DNA of 64,000 bases from positions 124,001-188,000 of the forward strand of contig DATJYO010000036.1 in NCBI GenBank assembly GCA_035499555.1, in the 5' to 3' direction. Below are positions 28,901-36,639 of this stretch, one piece after another; position 1 is the first letter of the stretch; each line of letters opens with the position of its first letter. The notes below the pieces were generated by a model. That model saw nothing but the letters and a program-made list of their open reading frames with translations, had not been told where the DNA came from and did not search any database. This DNA is from Bog-159 sp035499555 (GTDB lineage Bacteria > Acidobacteriota > Terriglobia > Bryobacterales > Bryobacteraceae). Made by a program: the position numbers and the translations under genes.

Positions 28901-29395
28901 ATCCTGCAGTCGAGCGGTCCCCAGTTCGCCAGTGTGGTCCCGGGTGTGCCGCTCTATAGTCACGCTGCGATCCCCGGTGTCACTCCCGCCGGCGCCGTGC
29001 AATGGCTCAACCCGGACGCCTTCGTATCCGCGGTGGACCCGTCCAGCGGCGCCTGTTACGGCGGCGACAACCCGGCCAACTGCCAGTTCGGCGATCTCGG
29101 CCGCAACAGCCTGCGCGGTCCCGGCTTCTTCTGGAGCGATCTCTACCTGACCAAACACTTCCGCCTGGGCGAGCGCCTCTCCCTGCGCATCGACGGCCAG
29201 TTCTTCAACGTCTTCAACCACCCCAACCTGGCCCTGCCGTCTGTGGTCGCCGGCATTCCCGGCCAGCCCGCCACCCAGACCGGATTCGGCGCCATCACCT
29301 ACACCACCTCGCCGCCCACCGGACTCCTCGGCGTGGGGTTGGGCGGCGACAACTCACCCCGCATGATCGCCGTGCAGGCGCGCCTCGAGTTCTGA
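25919..29395 (+). CDS. TonB-dependent receptor with N-terminal carboxypeptidase-regulatory domain (Oar-like)
   Basis: A very large outer-membrane transporter (~1158 residues), typical of Acidobacteria. It has a signal peptide (MPRSAAAAAVILAFASCAWPQ), then a carboxypeptidase regulatory-like beta-sandwich (SAIVGSVRDSSGAALPGTTVILT ... SFPQLKPGTYAVAA, ~residues 30-110), a plug domain (NVQFNGLPALSNAYIVDGLESNDP), and a C-terminal barrel ending in ...MIAVQARLEF, with the terminal aromatic residue expected of an outer-membrane barrel. The ligand is unknown; relatives import oligosaccharides or siderophores. ATG codons at 25919 and 25934 are both possible. The TonB gene 1 kb away may energise it. Confidence 0.92.
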   Translation: MVKLSMPRSAAAAAVILAFASCAWPQGETTSAIVGSVRDSSGAALPGTTVILTATETGARRTMVTGESGRFSFPQLKPGTYAVAAGAPGFATERQPSIIAAVGQTETVDFVLTVAAAAHEDIVVTAEAPLIATDNPNTSTTLNAAAIESLPNPGSDLTYPAQFSPGALINTAGSSNDFVGGQNGYGNVQFNGLPALSNAYIVDGLESNDPLTNLNSGLATNLVLGLNSVAEVTVNTTSYAVDQGRYGASQVTYVTKSGTNSFHGNLYELWNGARLNAADLFTNATPGNRKPRSNVNHFGGSLGGPLRRNRLFFFGDFEQLRIALPIVTPVTVPAPAFESYVLQQLPRGGVDSVSGAVYPAAPQLVPFYRNLFSLYRGSGGTPLAVLGCPFNAAGGSAAGAPPDGDGCALRRSVSQSSGDHEQVVTARIDYNISAANITWYRFQSDSGLQAAYTDPINPLFNAISSQPLYSFAAGYTHIFSPRLVNYFNPAFSWYESLFGPPNLAQALAAFPIVLQGVGSNAPFTTLGGLDYNWVQGRRASRVHLNDSLSWAGNRHDLRVGISSRRLRINDFDFSTYSTPLVTYTTLPQFIYGVASTATESFPLAASQPFNYLNVDLYAQDSIKLAPHLDWTVGVRLAYNSNPENPHALIARLPGSFYALPHDVAQPLDETIATGLTHLFPATPWALWQPRTALAWQFAPGSVLRTGFGVFSDILPGSVADLVGANPPYVNTFQGGLLGSAGGLALAPGVPNSAVNAAMAANQAFLAGFSQGELSCASPQADPARCLPPVATNAVPDGRLRAPYFLQWSFGLEHQIGNAAALRAQYVGTRAVDLPYQTEVNGYQTVCPGCFAPYPYAQAPDPRFAAVDQLATGANSHYHGLQLTAQKRLSHGLDLHANYTWSHCLDTISNGGFLSFSSAGILSPLPGELWRQYGSCDYDVRHNFNASYIYELPFHTNHARWKSVVEGWQVSGAVFWHSGLPFSVLSAPYTADGNGILQSSGPQFASVVPGVPLYSHAAIPGVTPAGAVQWLNPDAFVSAVDPSSGACYGGDNPANCQFGDLGRNSLRGPGFFWSDLYLTKHFRLGERLSLRIDGQFFNVFNHPNLALPSVVAGIPGQPATQTGFGAITYTTSPPTGLLGVGLGGDNSPRMIAVQARLEF

Positions 29396-29416
29396 CCGCG
29401 GGCTATAGTTGTCTCT

Positions 29417-30373
29417 ATGAAACTACTCCTCGGCGTACTTCTGCTTTGCGCTCTGGCCGCCGCGCAGTCCCCTTCGGTCTATCCGCTCCAGGATGGCTTT
29501 GTGGATGCGCACGGCGTGCTGATCTACTATCAGACCCTCGGCCAGGGATCGCCGCTCCTGGTCGTGCACGGCGGTCCGGGCGCCTCGCACGACTACTTCC
29601 TCCCCTACCTGTTGCCGTTGGCCCGCCGGCACAGGCTGATCTTCATCGATGAGCGCGGATCCGGCAAATCCGAGAAGCTCGAAGATCCCTCCGGCTACAC
29701 CGTCGAAAACATGGTCGAGGATACCGAGGCCGTGCGCCAGGCCTTGAAGCTGGGCCGCATCAGCCTGCTGGGCCACTCCTACGGCGGCGTACTGGCCCAG
29801 GCTTATGCGCTTAAGTATCAGGCCAACCTGACGCACCTGCTTCTGTGCAGCACGTTCCATAGCACCCGCGAAATGAACGCGGTCCTCGCGCGCGAATTGG
29901 CCGCCGCGCCCGCCGAGCTGCGCGCACGCATCCGGACGCTCGAAAAAGCCGGCCTCTTCGGCAAGGGCAAAGATTATGAGAAGAGTCGCTACCCGAACGA
30001 CTACATGATCGCAGCCTGGGGCGAGGGCTACTTCCCGTATCTCTACCAGCGCCGCCCCGACCCCAACTACGATCCCATCGCCAACGGCATCATGTCCTGG
30101 GACCTTTATCGCGAAATGTGGGGCTCCGACGGCGAGTTCGTCATCGACGGCAATCTGAAATCGGTGGAGTATGCCGGCCGCCTGCCCGCCATCAAGGTGC
30201 CTACCCTGATCACCGCCGGCGATCACGACGAGTGTGCGCCCTCGCTGGCCGAAGAAATGCATCGCCTGATCGCCGGCTCGCAACTGGTCGTCTTTCCCCA
30301 GAGCGGCCACATGACTTTCGTCGATCAGCCGGCCCTGTTCGTGAAAACGGTCAATGGCTTTCTGGCTCGGTGA
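29417..30373 (+). CDS. Secreted proline iminopeptidase-like alpha/beta-hydrolase
   Basis: A 318-residue serine peptidase-type hydrolase that would remove N-terminal proline from peptides. It has a signal peptide (residues 1-16), the oxyanion HGGPG (51-55), DERGSGKS (79-85, matching the DQRGxGxS motif of the family), the nucleophile in GHSYGG (Ser121), the acid in AGDHDE and the base in SGHMTF. A TATAGT hexamer at 29404-29409 would place transcription start at the ATG, so a leaderless message is plausible. It converges with and overlaps the methyltransferase gene by 23 bp. Confidence 0.85.
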   Translation: MKLLLGVLLLCALAAAQSPSVYPLQDGFVDAHGVLIYYQTLGQGSPLLVVHGGPGASHDYFLPYLLPLARRHRLIFIDERGSGKSEKLEDPSGYTVENMVEDTEAVRQALKLGRISLLGHSYGGVLAQAYALKYQANLTHLLLCSTFHSTREMNAVLARELAAAPAELRARIRTLEKAGLFGKGKDYEKSRYPNDYMIAAWGEGYFPYLYQRRPDPNYDPIANGIMSWDLYREMWGSDGEFVIDGNLKSVEYAGRLPAIKVPTLITAGDHDECAPSLAEEMHRLIAGSQLVVFPQSGHMTFVDQPALFVKTVNGFLAR

Positions 30374-31025
30374 GCGGCTTTTCCCCGCGCACGATCTCCA
30401 TCGGCACCCATATCTGGAGATTCTGTTTGGCCGTTACCTCGAAGCCCGCCGCCGCCACGGCCTGGCTGACCAGGATCGGGCGGCAATCCACGAAGTTCGG
30501 GAAGTGCCGGTGCGTCCATTCGTACGCCTCGTAGATGATGCCGTGCTCGCCCTCCTTGGACATGCCCACCACCACCATCCTTCCGCCCGGCTTCAGCACG
30601 CGCCAGCATTGCGCCAGCACCAGCGGGATCTCCTTCGTATCGAACAGTTCCAGGGTGAAGCTCAGGAACACTCCGTCCAGGCTGTTCGCCGCATATGGCA
30701 GATCCGTCGCGTCGCCCGGCCGCAGCTCCACGCGGTCTGCCACCCCCTCGGCCTCCACCCGGTGCGCCGCCACCGCCATCATGCCGTCCGAGAGATCGAT
30801 CCCGTATACCTTGCCCGTCGGCCCCACGCCCTCCGCCAGCGCCACCAGCGCGTGGCCGGTGCCGAACCCGATCTCCAGCAGGGCCTCCCCGCCCTGCGGC
30901 GCCAGCATCCGCAGCCCCGCCTCGCGCACCGGCCCTTCCGTGTGCTCCGACAGCAGATCGTAAACCTTGCTGATCTTGTCGTAGAGCGCCTTGGTCTCGG
31001 TGCGGGAGAGGGTCACATCTGCCAC
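30351..31025 (-). CDS. UbiE/MenG-like SAM-dependent methyltransferase
   Basis: About 224 residues. The class I core is intact: ALLEIGFGTGHALVAL (motif I), VYGIDLSDGMMAVA, DLPYAANSLDGVFLSFTLELF and VLKPGGRMVVVGM. It begins LSRTETKALYDKISKVYDLLS, a sequence common in methyltransferases acting on quinone- or lipid-like acceptors, so a membrane-lipid substrate is a reasonable guess. The GTG at 31025 is chosen because the protein then opens MADVTLSRTE; a TTG at 31097 would add 24 unrelated residues. It is divergent from vapB, and the likely vapB operator lies between them. Confidence 0.8.
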   Translation of the reverse strand: MADVTLSRTETKALYDKISKVYDLLSEHTEGPVREAGLRMLAPQGGEALLEIGFGTGHALVALAEGVGPTGKVYGIDLSDGMMAVAAHRVEAEGVADRVELRPGDATDLPYAANSLDGVFLSFTLELFDTKEIPLVLAQCWRVLKPGGRMVVVGMSKEGEHGIIYEAYEWTHRHFPNFVDCRPILVSQAVAAAGFEVTAKQNLQIWVPMEIVRGEKPLTEPESH

Positions 31026-31104
31026 TATAGCCGCTTCGCTCCTTCGGCCGGCAATCGCCGGCCCGTGCGCCAGCCAGGATTCCAAACTGGATACCAACGA
31101 TTCG

Positions 31105-31135
31105 TAGCATCATGGCAGCAAGTTGGCTGATGCTA
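31105..31135. promoter_or_regulatory. Inverted repeat, probable VapB operator
   Basis: Perfect 8-bp arms TAGCATCA (31105-31112) and TGATGCTA (31128-31135) are separated by 15 bp, ending 10 bp before the vapB start. Type II antitoxins of the ribbon-helix-helix class bind such repeats to repress their own operon. The assignment is inferred from position and symmetry. Confidence 0.45.
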
Positions 31136-31145
31136 TGATGTAGGG

Positions 31146-31406
31146 ATGCGGACGACAATCACGCTGGAGCCGGATGTGCAGGCACTCATCCGGACAGCCA
31201 TGAAGGAGCGGGGAGTCTCCTTTAAGGAGGCGCTCAATTCGGCGGTGCGTGCGGGCCTCACGCAGGGGAAACCCAAGCGGCGCAACTTCGTGCAGAAGTC
31301 CTACTCTCTCGGCAGCGATCGGAATTTCAGGTGGGACAAGGCGCTGGAGGCCGCAGCCGCCCTGGAAGATGAGGAGTTGGGCCGGAAACTCTCTCTGCGC
31401 AAATGA
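31146..31406 (+). CDS. vapB: VapB-like ribbon-helix-helix antitoxin
   Basis: An 86-residue antitoxin. The N terminus MRTTITLEPDVQALIRTAMKER is a ribbon-helix-helix DNA-binding domain, and the C-terminal ~40 residues (RRNFVQKSYSLGSDRNFRWDKALE) would wrap the toxin. It overlaps the VapC gene by 4 bp, the standard type II toxin-antitoxin arrangement, and sits just after a symmetric operator-like repeat. The G+C content here is lower than in the flanking core genes. Confidence 0.83.
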   Translation: MRTTITLEPDVQALIRTAMKERGVSFKEALNSAVRAGLTQGKPKRRNFVQKSYSLGSDRNFRWDKALEAAAALEDEELGRKLSLRK

Positions 31407-31834
31407 TAGTTGTCGACGTCAATCTCCTCATTTACGCGGTCAACCAGGATTCTCCGGACCACCAGAGGGCCAAGTACTGGTTGGAAGCTGCGGTTTCTGG
31501 AACCGAGACCGTTGGGCTTCCTTGGATCGTCCTCCTGGCATTTCTCCGGTTGACTACGAGACCGGGACTCTTTCAGAAACCGCTGAGCGTCGGCGCGGCG
31601 TTCGACCTGGTGGATGCCTGGCTGCAACAGCCTTCCGTCATCGTGCCCGAGCCTGCCGCACGCCACCTGCAAACGATGCGTGACCTGCTTTCGCCGCTGG
31701 GTACCCGCGGGAACCTCACCTCGGATGCCCATCTTGCGGCTCTGGCCATTGAGCACGGGGCAGAGCTTTGCTCGACGGACAACGACTTTGCGAGGTTCGG
31801 CCGGCTCCGCTGGCGTAACCCTCTCGCTGCCTGA
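31403..31834 (+). CDS. vapC: VapC PIN-domain ribonuclease toxin
   Basis: A 143-residue PIN-domain toxin that would cleave RNA when released from VapB. It opens MIVVDVNLLIYAV with the first catalytic Asp at residue 5, and the remaining acidic cluster lies in TSDAHLAALAIEHGAELCSTDNDFARF (~residues 104-130). The central LPWIVLLAFLRL matches a well-known VapC subgroup that lacks the second acidic residue at that point. It overlaps vapB by 4 bp. Length and order are normal, so the module looks intact. Confidence 0.85.
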   Translation: MIVVDVNLLIYAVNQDSPDHQRAKYWLEAAVSGTETVGLPWIVLLAFLRLTTRPGLFQKPLSVGAAFDLVDAWLQQPSVIVPEPAARHLQTMRDLLSPLGTRGNLTSDAHLAALAIEHGAELCSTDNDFARFGRLRWRNPLAA

Positions 31835-31907
31835 TGCCGCGGGTTCCGTTGCGGCCTGAGCGGTACCCTGGAAACATCTCGCACTGCCAGTGTTCTAGAC
31901 TGTATTC

Positions 31908-32744
31908 ATGAGTTGGCAGCGAGGCATCCTCGGCCTGATCGTAATCGCGTCCCTGGCGGCGTTCCCGTGGGGGCCGCTGTTCGCCTGGTCACCGGTGCAT
32001 CCGGGGTATCGGGAGGCTCGGTTCTCGCGCGCGGACGTGTTGTATCCGGATTCTGCCGCGCTGGATCCGGCGTATCGCGAGGTTGACCGGTACGTCGCGG
32101 TTGCGGAGAACTTTCACGAGTTGAAGTGCCCAAGGAAGATCAAGGTGGTGGTCTGTCGGAATTGGGGAGACTGTCTAAGGTTCGCTGCGCCATTTCTGAT
32201 GGGTCAGCGTCCGCTCGCCGTCACGGTGCCGACGGGCACGGTGATCTTCGTCACGCCGAGGGCCGATGGGTGGGCGGACATCGGGGGATTGTTGCGCCAC
32301 GAACTCTCCCATGCCGTGCAGAATCAGAACCGGTCCTTGTTGAGCGTTTTACGAATGCTGCGGCAGCCTTGGGTTTCGGAGGGTGTGGCTGGCGTCGTAG
32401 CTGCCATGGGCCCGACCGCGCCAGCGCGGCATTTGGTGAGTTTGCCCGAAGCGGAGTTTGTGTCGCGAGCGAAAACGGAAGACCTATGGTCGTCCTTTTC
32501 CGGTGCACCACAGAAGGACTGGCAGTTCAGCTATACGGCCCGGATCTATTTCTGGGATCGGGAAATCGAGCGAAACGGTAAGGGAACATTTCTGAGATTC
32601 GAACGGGCGTGCTTCTCCGACCCGGGCAGTTGTCGGAACACGTTTGCCGGCATATACCGAACCGACCTCCGGAGCGCGGTCGAGGAGTTCCAGGCTGAGG
32701 TGCGGTCCGGACGGCTAGTGCCGCCGGAGCGGATTCGGTTTTGA
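31908..32744 (+). CDS. Membrane-anchored or secreted HELSH zinc metallopeptidase
   Basis: A 278-residue protein with an N-terminal hydrophobic anchor or signal (residues 6-27), a central domain, and the zinc-binding HExxH as HELSH at 131-135 within GLLRHELSHAVQ. The third ligand is probably Glu158 in PWVSEGVAG, the spacing seen in gluzincin peptidases. The rest is not recognised. It lies in a lower-G+C segment with toxin-antitoxin genes. A TAGACT hexamer at 31896-31901 could start a leaderless transcript. The substrate is unknown. Confidence 0.7.
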   Translation: MSWQRGILGLIVIASLAAFPWGPLFAWSPVHPGYREARFSRADVLYPDSAALDPAYREVDRYVAVAENFHELKCPRKIKVVVCRNWGDCLRFAAPFLMGQRPLAVTVPTGTVIFVTPRADGWADIGGLLRHELSHAVQNQNRSLLSVLRMLRQPWVSEGVAGVVAAMGPTAPARHLVSLPEAEFVSRAKTEDLWSSFSGAPQKDWQFSYTARIYFWDREIERNGKGTFLRFERACFSDPGSCRNTFAGIYRTDLRSAVEEFQAEVRSGRLVPPERIRF

Positions 32745-32949
32745 CCCCCACGACAGAAGGCTCCGAACCAGAACCGGCAACCCAAACCGGCACGGTAATA
32801 ACTACGCCGTTCCGCCGGCTTGTCTCTCTCGAATACTCACGCTGGTAGAACCAAGCCGCACGCATCCTTCCACCTTGCGCCGGAACGTGCGAACCCGCGG
32901 AACGACGGTGCGGGCATATGCGTATGAACGGAAAGGAGCCTTCGCTGGG

Positions 32950-34053
32950 ATGAGGTTCGCGATCGGGGGGATTTTCAAGTACATCGGGATAGCAGTTATC
33001 TGTCTGGTCGTGGTGGTGCTCTCGACGGCCCTGTTGTACCGAAAATATCTGCAGCACAAGACCGCTGAACAGCGCGCTATTACAGGGCGTACCGGCATCG
33101 ACGACCTCGAACCCGTGCGCATCGGCGGCATCGATCAGTGGATCGAGGTACGGGGCCAGAACGTGAACAACCCGATTCTCCTGGTCATCCATGGTGGTCC
33201 AGGCCTTGCTTTCATTCCGTTGGCGGGCTCATTTCAGGGACCGTGGGAGAAATACTTCACCGTCGTCGAATGGGATCAACGGGGAGCGGGCAAGACCTAC
33301 GCGTCGAACGCCAAGGACCTTCAGCGCAGGACCATGAATGTGCCCCAAATGGAACAGGACACGCTGGACGTGGTGAACTATCTTCGCAGCCGCTTCCAAA
33401 GGAAAAAGATCTTTGTCCTTGGGCACTCGTGGGGAAGCCTGCTGGGTCTATGGCTGGCACACGAGCACCCCGGCCTTCTTTTCGCTTATTTGGGCGTTGG
33501 GCAAGTCGTAGCCCCCGGGGAGAACGAGCAGGTCGCGTACCAGGATGCATTGCAGGAAGCGCGCAGCAGCCACAACGAACAAGCCGTCAGAGAGTTGCAA
33601 AGCATTGCGCCTTATCCCTCGCCAGATACGGACTTGGGGAAAGGGCAGACCGCGAAGAATTGGGAAGCGGCGTTGCTTGGGCCGAAGAACGTAGCAGCGT
33701 TTGTCGATGGCAGAAGGATTGTTACAAGCCTTGTGTCAGCGCCCGAATATTCTCTGGCGGATGATTTCGGGTTTCTCCAGGGCCAGCTTTTCTCACTTGA
33801 GATATTCGTCCCCCAAATGACGAAGGTCGATCTTAGTAAGCTCGGGCCCGAATTCGGTGTACCGATCTTCTTTTTTGAAGGACGGCGTGACCCGTACTGT
33901 CGCCCCTCGCTGGTTTGGGATTACTTTAAAACGATAAAGGCCGCAAAGAAAGAGTTTGTCTGGTTCGACAACTCCGGCCATTTTCCATTTTTCGAAGAGA
34001 AAGAAAGGTTTGCCGATGAAATGGTCCGGCGAGTCTTGCCTCTCGGCCACTGA
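32950..34053 (+). CDS. Membrane-anchored alpha/beta-hydrolase, proline iminopeptidase-like
   Basis: A 367-residue hydrolase with an N-terminal transmembrane helix (about residues 8-31, then RKYLQH on the outer face). Catalytic landmarks are HGGPG (81-85), WDQRGAGKT (108-116), the nucleophile in GHSWGS (Ser160), the acid in EGRRDPYC and the base in NSGHFPF. Starting at 32875 would add 25 Arg-rich residues; the ATG at 32950 has a GGAG site upstream and gives a clean anchor. It resembles the hydrolase at 29417-30373 in family, but differs in composition and lies in the lower-G+C island. Confidence 0.8.
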   Translation: MRFAIGGIFKYIGIAVICLVVVVLSTALLYRKYLQHKTAEQRAITGRTGIDDLEPVRIGGIDQWIEVRGQNVNNPILLVIHGGPGLAFIPLAGSFQGPWEKYFTVVEWDQRGAGKTYASNAKDLQRRTMNVPQMEQDTLDVVNYLRSRFQRKKIFVLGHSWGSLLGLWLAHEHPGLLFAYLGVGQVVAPGENEQVAYQDALQEARSSHNEQAVRELQSIAPYPSPDTDLGKGQTAKNWEAALLGPKNVAAFVDGRRIVTSLVSAPEYSLADDFGFLQGQLFSLEIFVPQMTKVDLSKLGPEFGVPIFFFEGRRDPYCRPSLVWDYFKTIKAAKKEFVWFDNSGHFPFFEEKERFADEMVRRVLPLGH

Positions 34054-34420
34054 TCCAAGCATTCGACTGCAAACAGTGGCGCCAAGGGGCCTCGCTCAGC
34101 GTCGTATCTAGCGCATGAACGACAGTTGACCGTAGTGTTTCGAAGCCAACGGATCGTCATATTGCACGGCTGCGCAAATGAAGAACCCGGGGTCGCTGTA
34201 TTCGGACGCCGCGGCCAGGGAAGTCGGGAGGAAAGATTTGGAGCTCGCCGCTCCGAACTTGCCACTCGGTTCCATTCGCCGCGGGCCGAAATCGTTGCTT
34301 GATCCATCTCGGAAACCCTCGTACGTGGACCCTATCCCGGTCGGGGAAGCGTTTGCCAGGTCCAATTTGACGCCTTCCGAATGGATCCGGCCCTTCCGCC
34401 GCCGCGGTATCCTTTGATAG
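34054..34420. other. Gene-poor interval in the island
   Basis: No confident gene in these 367 bp. A minus-strand open frame ends at 34108, and its last ~90 codons (…DPGFFICAAVQYDDPLASKHYG…) have a protein-like composition. It has no credible start and runs antisense into the nucleotidyltransferase gene, so it is at most a remnant. TATCCT at 34408-34413 is a possible -10 for the next gene. Confidence 0.3.
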
Positions 34421-34738
34421 ATGGCAATGGTGCAGCGGCTGCCGGTTGACCAGGACCGGTTGGAGGCGTTTTGTCGGCAATGGAAGATCACCAAACTCGA
34501 ACTGTTCGGATCCATGCTCATCGAGCCGTCGCGCGCCCAGGATATCGACCTCCTGGTTACGTTCGCTCCAGACGCGCGGTGGGGTTTGTTCGAGCACGAG
34601 CGCATGCAGAATGAACTCGCCAGTTTGCTCGGGCGCAGCGTGGACCTGATCAGTCGGCGTGCGATTGAGGCCAGCGGGAACGCTCTACGCCGGAATGCCA
34701 TCTTGGGCAGCGTTGTGCCCGTTTATGTCGCGGGATGA
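34421..34738 (+). CDS. mntA: MNT-type minimal nucleotidyltransferase antitoxin
   Basis: A 105-residue minimal nucleotidyltransferase. The catalytic signature is FGSMLIEPSRAQDIDLLV: GS, nine residues, then DID, one residue shorter than the usual GSx10DxD. In characterised MNT/HEPN modules this enzyme adds AMP to the HEPN ribonuclease and silences it. The HEPN partner follows in overlapping register, beginning at 34725, so the pair is arranged normally. The partner gene carries a frameshift (see next entry), which may leave this antitoxin without a full target. Confidence 0.8.
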   Translation: MAMVQRLPVDQDRLEAFCRQWKITKLELFGSMLIEPSRAQDIDLLVTFAPDARWGLFEHERMQNELASLLGRSVDLISRRAIEASGNALRRNAILGSVVPVYVAG

Positions 34739-35083
34739 AAGGAGCGACATCGCAACTCTCAGCGATCTGGTTGCGGCATGTTTGAGGATAACGGGCTACG
34801 TCCAGGTCGCGAGCGTTCTGATCTCGATCGTAACAACCTGTTGCTCTCTGCCTGCTGTTATCAGATTGCGGTAATCGGTGAGGCGGTGAAGCGACTTTCT
34901 TCGACCACCCGTGGCAAGCATCCAGAGGTTCAGTGGAAGGACATTGCGGGCATGCGGGACCGGCTCATCCACGGCTACGACTCCGTGGATATTGACGAAT
35001 TGTGGAAAACCGCGACGGAGGACGTGCCCGCGCTGCTGGAACAGGTTAGGGCAATTCAGGCGGCGGATTTTGGGCAGCAATAG
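34725..35083 (+). pseudogene. hepT: HEPN-domain (DUF86) toxin gene with a frameshift
   Basis: The gene starts at ATG 34725 (MSRDERSDIATLSDLVAACLRITGYVQ), overlapping the nucleotidyltransferase by 14 bp, but this frame leaves the HEPN pattern near 34805. The match resumes in another frame (RERSDLDRNNLLLSACCYQIAVIGEAVKRLS ...) and runs to 35083. The total of 359 bp is one base short of a whole number of codons, as expected from a single-base deletion near 34805-34812. The RNase motif RxxxxHxY (RDRLIHGY), which includes the tyrosine modified by MntA, is intact downstream. A shorter protein from ATG 34778 is possible, but would lack the first helix. Confidence 0.72.
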
Positions 35084-35367
35084 GGTTGCCGCACTCGAAG
35101 ACGTCCGAGCTTCGCGGCGAGTTCGAGTCCCACCTGGGGTTTGGGAATCTGGCTCCCCAGATAAGATTCGAAACATGAAAACAACGGTCTGGCGTTCTCG
35201 GGGAACAGACGCCCTGAATAGGAATCAATCGGATTTAGGAGTCGCCCCCAACCGCGATGCAACCCCGCGACGCGCGCCGGCGCGCAGGCGACGAAGCCGC
35301 CGCCGTGCCCCGCCTGCGAGCGAAGCGCGCCACGCTCACCTATAATGAAACCGGAGGGTTCCATCTT

Positions 35368-36638
<1,271 letters not shown>

Positions 36639-36639
<1 letters not shown>

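Noticed and set aside
34108..34701. Minus-strand open frame antisense to the nucleotidyltransferase
   Set aside because: No credible start or family; only its last ~90 codons look protein-like, so at most a gene remnant.
35117..35140. tRNA T-arm-like GTTCGAGTCCCACC
   Set aside because: The flanking bases cannot form a T-stem and no acceptor, D-arm or anticodon arm is present; treated as chance, not a tRNA or an attachment site.
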